Assembly: GCA_900550865.1 (NCBI GenBank)
Contig: URTM01000013.1
Location: 12,194-76,193, forward strand
DNA from: an uncultured Dorea sp.
Lineage (GTDB): Bacteria; Bacillota; Clostridia; Lachnospirales; Lachnospiraceae
Length of the DNA stretch: 64,000 nt
Reading direction: 5' to 3'
The notes below the pieces were generated by a model. It ran no database searches, was not told where the DNA came from, and saw only the letters and a list, made by a program, of their open reading frames with translations. The position numbers and the translations under genes are program-made. Below are positions 32,444-41,623 of the stretch, one piece after another; the first letter of the stretch is position 1, and every line of letters starts with the position of its first letter.

Positions 32444-32585
32444 CAACTTTTTCAAATTTTTTAAAATTATTTTTTAGAGCTCTGATGGCCTGCAAGTCTT
32501 CCTTTTCTCTGGCCGTTTCTTTCTTCTTTTTATAATGGTATAATTATTACATATTTACAATACATTAGAAAATGAGGATTTTTTT

Positions 32586-33440
32586 ATGACTAAAAAAGTT
32601 GCTGTAATCAATGATCTGTCCGGACTTGGACGCTGTTCCCTGACTGCTGCCATCTCCGTATTATCTGCGATGGGAATCCAAGCCTGTCCACTCCCTACCG
32701 CCATTTTAACTTCACAAACAGAATACCCTAGCTACTATTGTTATGATTTTACCGATAAGATGGATTATTTCCGCCAAGAATGGAAGAAACTGGGTACTTC
32801 TTTTTCCGGAATCTATACCGGTTATGTTGCCAGCATCTGCCAGATTGAACAGATCATGCATTTTCTGGATACTTTTCAGACAGCGGACACCCTTCTTCTA
32901 GTCGATCCTGTAATGGGAGACGATGGTGTTACCTATGATATGTATACTTCCGGGCTTCTGACTGCTATGAAAGAACTTGTCGCACGTGCAGATGTTATCA
33001 CTCCTAACCTTACAGAATTCTGTCTGCTGACGGATATAGATTATAACAGTATGCAGGATCCGTCTCTGTCTATACAGCAGCTCATTTCACGACTCAGAGA
33101 TGCAGGACAGACTTTAACAGAAGATCATGAAAAAAAGGTCCTCATCACTGGTATTCATTTTACTGCAGATGACGGAATTCATAAGATTGGAAATCTCCTG
33201 CTAGATGGTTCTTCACATTTCCTTTCAGCATATCCCTGTTGCAACGGAAGCTATTCCGGTACCGGTGACCTCTTTGCTTCCTGCATCACAGGCGGACTTG
33301 CCAGAGGTATTTCCCTTACGGAAATGATGCAGACCGCAGGTTCTTTTCTTGAAAAATCATTAATTGATTCTGTAGAAGAGCACGTTCCTGTAAACGAGGG
33401 CGTTAATTTTGAAAAATATTTATATCTCTTGCATACTTAG
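32586..33440 (+). CDS. pdxY: Pyridoxal/pyridoxamine kinase
   Basis: This 284-residue ribokinase-fold enzyme phosphorylates vitamin B6 vitamers. It starts VAVINDLSGLGRCSL, the pattern of pyridoxal kinases with the substrate-binding serine. It carries LLVDPVMGDDGVTYD near residue 110 and the anion-hole motif YSGTGDLFAS with catalytic Asp near residue 225. Length is usual for PdxY. TATAAT lies before an AT-rich leader, and a hairpin terminator follows. It stands alone. Confidence 0.93.
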   Translation: MTKKVAVINDLSGLGRCSLTAAISVLSAMGIQACPLPTAILTSQTEYPSYYCYDFTDKMDYFRQEWKKLGTSFSGIYTGYVASICQIEQIMHFLDTFQTADTLLLVDPVMGDDGVTYDMYTSGLLTAMKELVARADVITPNLTEFCLLTDIDYNSMQDPSLSIQQLISRLRDAGQTLTEDHEKKVLITGIHFTADDGIHKIGNLLLDGSSHFLSAYPCCNGSYSGTGDLFASCITGGLARGISLTEMMQTAGSFLEKSLIDSVEEHVPVNEGVNFEKYLYLLHT

Positions 33441-33449
33441 GTATAAAAA

Positions 33450-33507
33450 ATCACCATATATCTTTTGAATTTCTCTACCGAAACTCTTTCTTTTGATATA
33501 TGGTGAT
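33450..33507 (+). terminator. Terminator between pdxY and sucrose locus
   Basis: ATCACCATATATC and GATATATGGTGAT form 13 perfect pairs around a 32-base loop. The T-rich CTTCTTTCTAT on the right serves pdxY and an A-run on the left serves the opposite gene. Confidence 0.75.
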
Positions 33508-33546
33508 CTTCTTTCTATATTATTGGTATTTCAGATTGATATTTCG

Positions 33547-34977
33547 TTACATAATTTCTGACAACGTAATCTGTGCTCCCACAGCTTCTGCCTGTAATTT
33601 ATAAACTTCCGGATAATATCTTGTCGAAAATACATATTCCCCATCATTTATAAATACTTCAACAGAGGATGTATCGGCCAGAATCTTCAGATTCTCCACT
33701 TCTTCCACTTCTACATATCTCATGCTTCTACCTGAAGATACCGAAGTTTTATCCTGATCTGTAAAACGCATCTGGAATTTTCCATCAGCATAATCCAGGA
33801 TCAGCTTCTCTGAAAGGATAACTTTAAATCGGTTCTTTGTAATATCCGAAATCGTCATTTCATATACCGGATATCCATCTCCTGCCAGCATACCTTTCAC
33901 ATCACTTACCAGATGTTTCTTCTCTTCCAGTTCTCTTATCGGACGCTGACAGATCTTGCCATCTTTTTCAAAAATTTCTCTTGGGAATGTAAAGCAATGC
34001 TGCCATCCTGTCTGAATGGTCGGATTGGTATATTCTTCGCAGTCCGGCATTCCCATCCAGCTGATGTGGATCCGTCTTCCGTCTTCCGTCTCAAAACTCT
34101 GCGGTGCATAATAATCAAACCCATAATCCCATAAATGATACTCTGACAACTTGTATTCTCCGAGAATATCTCCTTCTATCTCAAAGTATCCAGACTGGTA
34201 TACATTGCGGTCATCCCAGATGTCGCCTTCCAGTCCCTGAACCGATGTAGACAAAAGCTTCTTATCACCAATTTCAAAGTAATCCGGACACTCCCACATA
34301 TAGCCGAATGGTGTTTCGGATTCTACACAGCTCCTGAATTTCCAGTTTACTTTATCCACAGATTCGAATATAAGCACCTGACCTACATCTTCCTTGGTTC
34401 TTGCCCCCTGCACCATATAATAGGTATCATTTTCTTTCCATACCTTCGGGTCTCTTACGTGACAGGTCAGATTATCTGGGTAATCAGAATTTCTCATCAG
34501 TTCTTTTTTCTTTCCGAAGGTCTTACCATCTTCCGTTACAACCAGAACGGTGTTTCCCTCTCGTCCGGTACGGATGTAATCATAATCGCCGTCTTCTAAT
34601 TTTACATTTCCGGTATAATACAGATACATTTTCCCGTCTTCGATAAATGCGGATCCGGAATATACTCCGTGGCAGTCGAATGGCTGATCCGGATAAAGTG
34701 CCGTCCCCTGATATTCCCAATCAATCATATTCGTGCTGGTGTAGTGTCCCCACATCTTAACGCCGCCTTCTGCATTAAATGGCGAATACTGGAAAAATGC
34801 GTGATAGATTCCCTGGAACTGGCAAAGCCCGTTCGGATCGTTGAGCCAGCCAACCGGCGGCATCAGATGCAGGTTTTCGCGGAATTTTCTGTCTGCTGCT
34901 GACAACTCTTCTTTTGCTTTCTGACTCCGTTCTGCTGTCTCTACTAATTTTACAAGATCTCTTGTTAATGCGTTCAT
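33547..34977 (-). CDS. scrB: Glycoside hydrolase family 32, sucrose-6-phosphate hydrolase
   Basis: This 476-residue enzyme has a five-bladed propeller and beta-sandwich. The nucleophile Asp is in GWLNDPNG (residues 42-49), the transition-state Asp in HVRDPKVW near residue 175 and the acid/base Glu in WECPDYF near residue 230. These are the three GH32 signatures. It cleaves sucrose-6-phosphate to glucose-6-phosphate and fructose. It is last in the operon with a sucrose-type PTS, and a strong hairpin separates the two genes, so its level may be set by processing or partial termination. Confidence 0.93.
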   Translation of the reverse strand: MNALTRDLVKLVETAERSQKAKEELSAADRKFRENLHLMPPVGWLNDPNGLCQFQGIYHAFFQYSPFNAEGGVKMWGHYTSTNMIDWEYQGTALYPDQPFDCHGVYSGSAFIEDGKMYLYYTGNVKLEDGDYDYIRTGREGNTVLVVTEDGKTFGKKKELMRNSDYPDNLTCHVRDPKVWKENDTYYMVQGARTKEDVGQVLIFESVDKVNWKFRSCVESETPFGYMWECPDYFEIGDKKLLSTSVQGLEGDIWDDRNVYQSGYFEIEGDILGEYKLSEYHLWDYGFDYYAPQSFETEDGRRIHISWMGMPDCEEYTNPTIQTGWQHCFTFPREIFEKDGKICQRPIRELEEKKHLVSDVKGMLAGDGYPVYEMTISDITKNRFKVILSEKLILDYADGKFQMRFTDQDKTSVSSGRSMRYVEVEEVENLKILADTSSVEVFINDGEYVFSTRYYPEVYKLQAEAVGAQITLSEIM

Positions 34978-35074
34978 AATCCTATCATCTCCATCTATAT
35001 TATTATGTTTTTAGTTGTCTTTTCATATTGATGACACATATTGCTCTACCGCTGTGCTGCTTTGGTATCTTATA

Positions 35075-35115
35075 GATATGGGGCTGGAAGTTCATATTAC
35101 TTTCGGCCCCATATC
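35075..35115 (-). terminator. Hairpin between PTS and hydrolase genes
   Basis: GATATGGGGC pairs with GCCCCATATC, extended by weaker pairs, without a T-run. It could stabilise or attenuate the mRNA between the PTS and GH32 genes. Confidence 0.55.
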
Positions 35116-35128
35116 TCATTATCCGCTA

Positions 35129-37084
35129 TTATTTTACAAGTGCCATTACGTTACTTGTTGTCTTAACTTCAGCAGGCTCTGCCTTTGTTACATTTCCGAA
35201 ATCATCCGTATTTGTCAGAATCATCATCGTTGTTGTCTGGTATCCTGCATTCTTGATTGCATTTAAGTCTGCTTCTACCAGAACATCGCCTGCGTGTACT
35301 TTATCACCATCAGAAACTTTCTTTGTAAATCCTTTTCCATCCATTTTTACAGTATCAATACCGATATGGATCAGAAGTTCGCCACCCGCTTCTGTTGTGA
35401 TACATACAGCATGACCTGTCTCGAAAATATTCGATACTTCTCCGTCACATGGTGCTACGATCTTGCAGTCTGCAGGTTCCACTGCAACGGTAGCTCCGAG
35501 CATCTCTGATGCAAATGTCTCATCTGCAACTTCGGATAATGGAATCTGTGTTCCGTTTACCGGGCTTGTTAATGTCTCTTCTGTTACTCTATCTGATGCA
35601 GCATCTACCTTCTCTTCTGCTTCATTGTTGCCTGCTGTTTCGATATTTTTTACAGCTTCTGTTGTTCCTACTGTCTCTGTTGCATCTGCGGTTGCTGCCT
35701 TTGGTTCTGCATCCTTATAGATCAGGAATGAGATCACGAATGCTACGCCGACTGCGATTACCATCTCGATCAGATACTGAAGCGGCTGGTTCAGGCAGAG
35801 CAGGATACCGAAGATACCTGTTACACCAGTTCCCTTAGCTCCGAGGTGTACCAGTGATGCATACAATGCTCCACATCCTCCACCGATACATCCGGCGATG
35901 AATGGCTTGAAGAATCTTAAGTTTACACCGAAGATTGCAGGCTCTGTGATTCCCATGAATGCACTGAGTGATGATGGAAGTGCCAGAGATTTGATCTTCT
36001 TATCTTTGGATTTGATACCTACTGCTAATGCTGCAGCTCCTTGTGCTACGTTTGCTGCACTTGCAAGCGGAAGCCAGTATGTAACACCATATTTTGCAAG
36101 CTGTCCGATGTCGATTGCTGTATACATCTGATGGATACCGGTTACTACGGTTGGTGCGTACAGACTTCCCATGATCAGACTTCCGATTCCAAGAGGCAGT
36201 GTTAACATCCACTGAATTGCCCCGAGGATTGCATTTTCAGCCCATACAAAGATCGGGCCTACGATCGATAATGTAAGGTAACCTGTTACAAATACACTGA
36301 CCAGAGGAGTCACGAATAAGTCGAGAACTTCCGGAACGATCTTATGCAGCTTCTTCTCGATCACTGCCAGGATCCATACAGCGATGATAACCGGGATGAC
36401 GTGTCCCTGATATCCGACCATGTCGATCTTGAACAGTCCGAAGAATACACTTTGTGTCTGCTGTACACCTTCGGTTGCTACCGTATAAGCGTTCTGCAGT
36501 GACGGATGGATCATGATCATACCGATAACTGCGCCAAGATATTGGTTAGCACCAAACGCTTTCGCTGCTGAGAATGCGATCAGGATCTGCAGAAATGTAT
36601 ATGCAATGTTACTGAACAGATTCGCAAATACATAAATGGAACTGTGTGTATTGATGTTCAGGAATCCGTTGCTGTTCATAAAGTCAAGTGAGTTCATGAT
36701 TCCCATCAAAAAACCGCTGGCTACGATGGCCGGAATAATCGGTACAAAAATATCGCCAAGAAGCTTGATCGCACGCATGAACCAGTTCTGCTTCTCTGCG
36801 GCTGCCTCTTTCGCCTCTGCTTTCGAGCTTGCTGTGATACCTGCGATGTCGATGAACTCGGCAAATACTTTATTTACTGTACCTGTTCCAAGGATAATCT
36901 GAAGCTGTCCCGATGCCTCGAAGACTCCTTTTACCCCATCTACATTTTCAAGTGCTTCTTTACTTACTTTCTTATTATCTGCAATGACAAGACGCAGTCT
37001 CGTTGCACAATGCGCTGCAGATGCAATGTTCTTACTTCCACCGACATGATCCAGGATGTCCTGTGCGGTCTTTCTGTAATCCAT
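35129..37084 (-). CDS. PTS EIIBCA, glucose/sucrose family (probably sucrose-specific)
   Basis: This 651-residue single-chain phosphotransferase permease has an EIIB domain with the phosphocysteine in AHCATRLRLVIADN (about residue 26). The EIIC domain has ten helices (residues 100-460), and after a Thr/Glu/Ala linker comes an EIIA domain with the active histidine in LLIHIGIDTV near residue 570. The chain imports and phosphorylates its sugar using EI and HPr. The neighbouring GH32 hydrolase points to sucrose, while a GH1 glucosidase upstream leaves beta-glucosides possible. It lies behind a LacI-type operator. Confidence 0.92.
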   Translation of the reverse strand: MDYRKTAQDILDHVGGSKNIASAAHCATRLRLVIADNKKVSKEALENVDGVKGVFEASGQLQIILGTGTVNKVFAEFIDIAGITASSKAEAKEAAAEKQNWFMRAIKLLGDIFVPIIPAIVASGFLMGIMNSLDFMNSNGFLNINTHSSIYVFANLFSNIAYTFLQILIAFSAAKAFGANQYLGAVIGMIMIHPSLQNAYTVATEGVQQTQSVFFGLFKIDMVGYQGHVIPVIIAVWILAVIEKKLHKIVPEVLDLFVTPLVSVFVTGYLTLSIVGPIFVWAENAILGAIQWMLTLPLGIGSLIMGSLYAPTVVTGIHQMYTAIDIGQLAKYGVTYWLPLASAANVAQGAAALAVGIKSKDKKIKSLALPSSLSAFMGITEPAIFGVNLRFFKPFIAGCIGGGCGALYASLVHLGAKGTGVTGIFGILLCLNQPLQYLIEMVIAVGVAFVISFLIYKDAEPKAATADATETVGTTEAVKNIETAGNNEAEEKVDAASDRVTEETLTSPVNGTQIPLSEVADETFASEMLGATVAVEPADCKIVAPCDGEVSNIFETGHAVCITTEAGGELLIHIGIDTVKMDGKGFTKKVSDGDKVHAGDVLVEADLNAIKNAGYQTTTMMILTNTDDFGNVTKAEPAEVKTTSNVMALVK

Positions 37085-37106
37085 ATTAACTCTCCTTCCT
37101 CGTTTT

Positions 37107-37126
37107 ATGTGTAATCGTTTTCACAT
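37107..37126 (-). promoter_or_regulatory. LacI-type operator before PTS gene
   Basis: The 20-base imperfect palindrome ATGTGTAATCGTTTTCACAT has the central CG typical of LacI-family sites. It lies 23 bases upstream of the PTS start and probably binds the LacI protein encoded next to it. A catabolite (cre) role is also possible. Confidence 0.7.
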
Positions 37127-37145
37127 CTTGTGATTTTATGATAAG

Positions 37146-37177
37146 AAAAAAAATGCCATTTGTAAAGATGGCATTTT
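37146..37177 (-). terminator. Terminator of lacI gene
   Basis: AATGCCAT pairs with ATGGCATT around an eight-base loop, followed on the minus strand by eight T residues. Confidence 0.85.
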
Positions 37178-37220
37178 TACTGATATTTCACATTCATTTT
37201 TGTGCGCATTGCACGAAAAA

Positions 37221-38261
37221 TTAACATTCTTCCGAATCTTCGATTTCAGACAGGCGGTAACCTAACTTAATCTCAACTGGTATGTTTTCGCCCCGTTCTA
37301 TCACATCCAGCAAGAGTTCTGCTCCTCGGATTCCGCTGGTTTTATATCCAAAATGTACCGTTGGTATTCCTCCTGTTACTGCCTTCAAAAGCTGATTATC
37401 GCCAAATCCGGTAACCTGGATTGCGGTATTTTCCAATATATAACGGAATCTGGAACCTGTATCTTCCACATTCTTCGGAATCTGGCTTCCCACATAAGTA
37501 TGAATCGCTTCAATTGCTCCGGCCGCAATCGTATCCGTGGCGCATGATATGATATCGATGTCATGTTTTTCATTCAATAATTCCAGAACCTTTTCATATC
37601 CGGATTCTGTCGTGAACTCTGCCACCTTATAATATTCGTCTTTTAACTCTCTTCCTGTCTTTTTCAGACCTTCCCGGAATCCATCTTCTCTGGCTGCTCC
37701 GGCTGCCTTGTCTTCTCTTGAGACTCCGATATACGCGATCTCTTTCCTGCTCTTCGCCGCAACCGCACGTCCCATGGCCTCCCCTGCACCGTAATCATCA
37801 TGATAAATGCAATTTGCAAACTTCGTATGCTGTCCGATCACGACAACAGGAACCTTGGATTCTTTCAGAAACCGTCTGTGTTCTGCTGTGATCATCGTAC
37901 CAACCAGAATAATTCCGTCTACCGGATAATTCTCAAATAAACGCATATATTCTATTTCCTTCGCCGGTGTATTATCCGTTCCTGCAAGTAGCATCTGATA
38001 ATTTCTCTCTGAAAGGACTTTTTCTATCCCTGCCGTAACCCGGCTGATAGATTCGGAATTAATCTTCGGCACAACCACTCCGATCAGGCACGCTTTCTTT
38101 GTCCTGAGCATACGTGCCTGCGCCGACGGCTGGTAGCCGGTCTCATCGATTACTTTCTTAATCTGTTCTTTCTTTTCATTACTTACATATCCACCGTTCA
38201 GATATCTTGACACTGCTGCGCTGGATACCCCCGCCAGTTTGGCAATTTCTTTGATCGTCAT
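37221..38261 (-). CDS. scrR: LacI-family repressor of the sugar locus
   Basis: This 346-residue repressor has an N-terminal helix-turn-helix and hinge: MTIKEIAKLAGVSSAAVSRY at residues 1-20 and TGYQPSAQARMLRTKK. A periplasmic-binding-like effector domain follows, with GIILVGT and DIISCATDTIAAGA. It lies between the GH1 gene and the PTS/GH32 genes and is bounded by hairpins on both sides. It likely binds the palindrome at 37107-37126. The effector is probably fructose, sucrose-6-phosphate or a related sugar. Confidence 0.9.
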   Translation of the reverse strand: MTIKEIAKLAGVSSAAVSRYLNGGYVSNEKKEQIKKVIDETGYQPSAQARMLRTKKACLIGVVVPKINSESISRVTAGIEKVLSERNYQMLLAGTDNTPAKEIEYMRLFENYPVDGIILVGTMITAEHRRFLKESKVPVVVIGQHTKFANCIYHDDYGAGEAMGRAVAAKSRKEIAYIGVSREDKAAGAAREDGFREGLKKTGRELKDEYYKVAEFTTESGYEKVLELLNEKHDIDIISCATDTIAAGAIEAIHTYVGSQIPKNVEDTGSRFRYILENTAIQVTGFGDNQLLKAVTGGIPTVHFGYKTSGIRGAELLLDVIERGENIPVEIKLGYRLSEIEDSEEC

Positions 38262-38310
38262 CTGCTATTACTCCCTTTATTATTCTGTGCTTTAGAACAT
38301 TATAACACAT

Positions 38311-38357
38311 AATAAATGGGGACGGGGGATTTCTAAAAATCCCCCGTCCCCATTTAT
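38311..38357. terminator. Strong hairpin AATAAATGGGGACGGGGG between GH1 and lacI
   Basis: Twenty-one perfect pairs enclose a five-base loop (CTAAA). The arm contains GGGGACGGGG, and its AT-rich base lets it act as a terminator for the GH1 gene. A related GGGACAGG hairpin exists at 11739-11767. Confidence 0.8.
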
Positions 38358-38363
38358 TCATTA

Positions 38364-39722
38364 CTATAATTTTCTGCCATTTTCTTTAATTATTTTCTGA
38401 TACCAGTAAGCAGAATCTTTCAAAATCCTCTTCTGCGTCGGATAATCCACATATACCAGACCAAATCTCTCCGAATATCCTTTTGCCCACTCAAAGTTAT
38501 CTATCAGTGACCACTGGAAGTATCCCCTCAGATCAATCTCTCCTGCAGCCCTTTTTAATTCATGTAAATATCTGGCAAGAAAATCAATCCTGTTTGGGTC
38601 GTGAACTTTCCCGTCCAGTGAAATCACATCATGGCACGACAGACCATTTTCTGTAATATACAGTGGTTTCTGATAACGTTCATAGAGGAACTTCGGCCCC
38701 CAGTACAGACACTCTGGTGTTACCGGCCAGTCAATTGCTGTTTTCGGGAATCCTTCATAGCGGGTTACATTTTCCGGTTCTCCATCTTCACCCATGCGGA
38801 CACACTGACCATTATAAATATTCTGTCCATACATATCGATTGGCTGTGAAATCAGACGCATATCTTCTGCTGTAATCTTAGGAAGATACGGCTCATACTT
38901 CGCCAGTCCTTCTTCGGGATATTTTCCTAAAAGTATCGGATCCGACCACCAGGTCACATTCCAGTGCCAGTTTTTCACATCTGCTGGAAGCGAGAAAAGT
39001 GCCTTTCTGGCCGCTTCTATATCTTCTGCTTTTTCAGTTGCAGGATAACGCATAGAAGCTGTTGGTGCATAGCCGATCATCAATGGCTGTCTGGCATGTG
39101 CCCGTAACATCTGCACCGCTCTTCCATGTGCTTTCAGGACATTATGTGCCATTTCAAATGTATCACGTACTGGTGCTTTTACGCCCGGCGCATGTTCCCC
39201 ATTTAAAAACCCAAGTCCCACAAAGCACTGAGGTTCATTCAGAGTAAAGAAATATTTCACTCTGTCACTGAACCGTTCCGCCAGAAGCTTCGCATATTCG
39301 CCGAACCACTCTACAATCTGCGGATTCATCCACCCGCCGCGTTTATATAATTCGTATGGAAGTTCCCAATGGTACATTGTAATATACGATTCGATATCAT
39401 TGGCAAGTAATTCGTCGATCAGATGATCATAGAATTCGATTCCTTTTTCATTCACCCGACCGGTTCCTTCCGGCAGCACTCTGGACCAGTCTATGGAAAA
39501 ACGATATCCCTTCAGCCCGATTTCTTTCATGATTTGGACATCTTCTTTATATCTGTGATAATGATCACAGGCAACTTCTCCGGTATGACCTTCGAATATT
39601 TTTCCTGGTTCTTTTGTATACACATCCCAGATGTGCTCTCCTTTTCCATCTTCTTTTACAGCACCTTCAATCTGGTATGCGCTGGTTGCTGCTCCCCATA
39701 CAAAATCTTCTCGAAAACTCAC
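38364..39722 (-). CDS. GH1 beta-glucosidase
   Basis: This 452-residue barrel enzyme of family 1 has FVWGAATSAYQIEGA at the start. The acid/base Glu is in TLNEPQ near residue 165, the nucleophile Glu in YITENG near residue 350, and a glucose-recognising DNFEWAKGYSERFGLVYVD follows near the end. That last region lacks the Ser-Lys-Tyr phosphate pocket seen in 6-phospho enzymes, so it probably acts on unphosphorylated beta-glucosides. The start is GTG with AAGGAGGAT six bases before. An ISLre2-type element is inserted about 90 bases upstream of its start. Confidence 0.9.
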   Translation of the reverse strand: MSFREDFVWGAATSAYQIEGAVKEDGKGEHIWDVYTKEPGKIFEGHTGEVACDHYHRYKEDVQIMKEIGLKGYRFSIDWSRVLPEGTGRVNEKGIEFYDHLIDELLANDIESYITMYHWELPYELYKRGGWMNPQIVEWFGEYAKLLAERFSDRVKYFFTLNEPQCFVGLGFLNGEHAPGVKAPVRDTFEMAHNVLKAHGRAVQMLRAHARQPLMIGYAPTASMRYPATEKAEDIEAARKALFSLPADVKNWHWNVTWWSDPILLGKYPEEGLAKYEPYLPKITAEDMRLISQPIDMYGQNIYNGQCVRMGEDGEPENVTRYEGFPKTAIDWPVTPECLYWGPKFLYERYQKPLYITENGLSCHDVISLDGKVHDPNRIDFLARYLHELKRAAGEIDLRGYFQWSLIDNFEWAKGYSERFGLVYVDYPTQKRILKDSAYWYQKIIKENGRKL

Positions 39723-39779
39723 TTTATCCTCCTTATAATTAACCTGTTATCCTCTTAGTATTTATCTGTATTATAACTG

Positions 39780-39805
39780 AAAAAGCCCGCCTAAGCGAGC
39801 TTTTT
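39780..39805 (-). terminator. Terminator originally of ABC exporter operon
   Basis: AAGCTCGC pairs with GCGGGCTT (one G-T pair) around TTAG and is followed by TTTTT on the minus strand. Sequence continuity across the IS shows it once lay directly after the stop of the 41624-43330 gene. Confidence 0.8.
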
Positions 39806-39814
39806 ACCAGATTG
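39806..39814. repeat. Left 9-bp target duplication of IS
   Basis: ACCAGATTG here is repeated at 41611-41619, immediately outside the other IS end. Confidence 0.85.
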
Positions 39815-41610
39815 GATTGCGTAAATTTACCTTCGGAAATAATGGTGTAGAGTCCACCCACGATGCTCTGATAAAATATCAGGCAATGACTTTTGGATTT
39901 AATATAACTCTTTTTTGTATCCGAAGCAAGCCCAGTTTTTCTTCTGGGCAGACTCCGGCTTATTCCTCTTGGCTGGTCTTCTTTGTAATCAAGAGGAATA
40001 AACCTCTTTCTCACATTCCATGTGCACTGTCTATAATCCCCATATATGCGCATTAAAGTTCACGATCTTTTTATTTTGTAGCGACATGCTATGACTAATG
40101 TACTCTGTATATTTCCCAAGTTCTCCATGTCTGTTCTTTTCTGACTGGATCATCTGAGTGCTGCTCAGAACATCATATTCGGCTCCTGCAGCTTTCTGTA
40201 AATCTCTTTTTTGATATCTTACCAGTTCTAGCATATCTCCTCCATTGAGCTCATATGCTCTAAGTTTTGCCATTTTTGTTGCGCCTGTAATACTCCAGCC
40301 CATTGGTCTTGAACTCATTCTGTTGGATAACACATGACTCACATGCCCTTCGGTGCTGCTTCCTTTTACCCCGTTCTGATGTCTCAGACGTAGCTTAGCA
40401 GCCGTCCAGTTCGACAGAATATATTCCTTGCCAGTAGCAATTCGTTTTAATCCTGTTTCATCAACCAGACAGTCTTCCAATCGATCAACGATTTCCTCAA
40501 AGTCCTGTTTTGTTTTACTTCTAATCGCTGCACGAAGTTCATCTAGTACATCTTCCTTGCTGTCCTTCATGTGACTGGTCAACTTGATCAGATACTTCTC
40601 AAGATGAAATTCATCTAGTACATATGTGATTCCTGCTATCCGTTTCATTCCAGATTTAATCCAGCTTCCACCATCTGAACTCAGATATACTTTTTTGACT
40701 TTATCCAGGTCATAATGGTTGTTGATATATTCATAAATTTCATCCCAGAATTCCGCATTTTCTTCACCATAACTAGTTCCACAGAAGTAATACGGATTCA
40801 CGAGTTTATGTCTTTTGCTCTGAGGTGCTTCGTTTTCAATTCCTTCGTGAACATAAACAAGCTTTGTGATCAGACAGTTGTTCTTCCGGTGATTCTCGTT
40901 TTCAATCAAATCACCTTTTTTCTCTCTGAACTGGAGTGATGCATGATCCTCATCCGCCTCGATATAGAGGTATTCCACCTCTTTTTTCTTTTCTGGCTTC
41001 TCCTTATTTTTAGGAAATTCAAGCGCATGGATCTTATTTTTTACAGTCTGTTTTTTCACATCTGTTGTCAGGCTTGTTTCTTCTCCGCCACGTCTGTACG
41101 AGGTCTGAACAGACTCCTTAAGCATTCTGGCTAGCGCGTCTTCTGTGATACGTTCATGTTTCTCTAACCCCATTATTCGATCAAGAAGATACTCGCTTTC
41201 ACCTGTTTCCTTATTCGTGAATAACGTTTTTTCAAATGTAACTGCCCCAAGTGATGTAATCAGCTGCTTGGTATCATGAGATTCAACCACCCAGTGTTGC
41301 AAACGTTTTGGGCTCTTTCTGAGCATCTGGTTCATTTCTTCCAGGGATTCCTGTATCATTTTCAGTCCGAGGTTATGCAATTCTTCTGTGAGTCCCAGAA
41401 CGTACTCAGCAAGCTTTTTCGGATTCTTTATGAAATCATCCTCAAGTTTTTCAAATCTTTTAATGCATTCTTCTTCAAAATATTTTATACTGTTGTACAT
41501 AGAGAACACCTTTCTTTGCTTTAGTATTTTGGTCGTGCTTAATACTTTATCACAAAGTGGTGTTCTCTTTTTATCTATTTTCCATTATCCGAGAAAAATT
41601 TTACGCTAGC
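39815..41610 (-). mobile_element. ISLre2-family insertion sequence, complete (1796 bp)
   Basis: The ends are imperfect inverted repeats: left GATTGCGTAAATTTACC, right (complement) GCTAGCGTAAAATTTTTC, both continuing to CGGA, then ATAATGG. The element is flanked by a 9-bp direct repeat ACCAGATTG and carries one long transposase gene. It is inserted between the stop codon of an ABC exporter and its terminator. Ends and target duplication are well kept, so insertion looks recent. Confidence 0.88.
40031..41509 (-). CDS. ISLre2-family transposase
   Basis: This 492-residue transposase has an N-terminal helical part (MFSMYNSIKYFEEECIKRFE), then the family-like SYRRGGEETSLTTDVKKQTV. A catalytic middle has EADEDHASLQ (acidic residue), VYLSSDGGSWIKSG and YVLDEFHLEKYL, with a possible DDE-type set. 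The C-terminus contains GSSTEGHVSHVLSNRMSSRP. Length and frame are intact, so it may be active. It occupies nearly the whole element, as in other ISLre2 members. Confidence 0.9.
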   Translation of the reverse strand: MFSMYNSIKYFEEECIKRFEKLEDDFIKNPKKLAEYVLGLTEELHNLGLKMIQESLEEMNQMLRKSPKRLQHWVVESHDTKQLITSLGAVTFEKTLFTNKETGESEYLLDRIMGLEKHERITEDALARMLKESVQTSYRRGGEETSLTTDVKKQTVKNKIHALEFPKNKEKPEKKKEVEYLYIEADEDHASLQFREKKGDLIENENHRKNNCLITKLVYVHEGIENEAPQSKRHKLVNPYYFCGTSYGEENAEFWDEIYEYINNHYDLDKVKKVYLSSDGGSWIKSGMKRIAGITYVLDEFHLEKYLIKLTSHMKDSKEDVLDELRAAIRSKTKQDFEEIVDRLEDCLVDETGLKRIATGKEYILSNWTAAKLRLRHQNGVKGSSTEGHVSHVLSNRMSSRPMGWSITGATKMAKLRAYELNGGDMLELVRYQKRDLQKAAGAEYDVLSSTQMIQSEKNRHGELGKYTEYISHSMSLQNKKIVNFNAHIWGL

Positions 41611-41619
41611 ACCAGATTG
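41611..41619. repeat. Right 9-bp target duplication of IS
   Basis: ACCAGATTG matches 39806-39814. It lies four bases below the stop of the exporter gene. Confidence 0.85.
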
Positions 41620-41623
41620 CATA

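Noticed and set aside
33428..33445. TTGCATACTT at the end of pdxY as another repeat copy
   Set aside because: Only ten bases match the outer arm; the core palindrome and the other blocks are missing.
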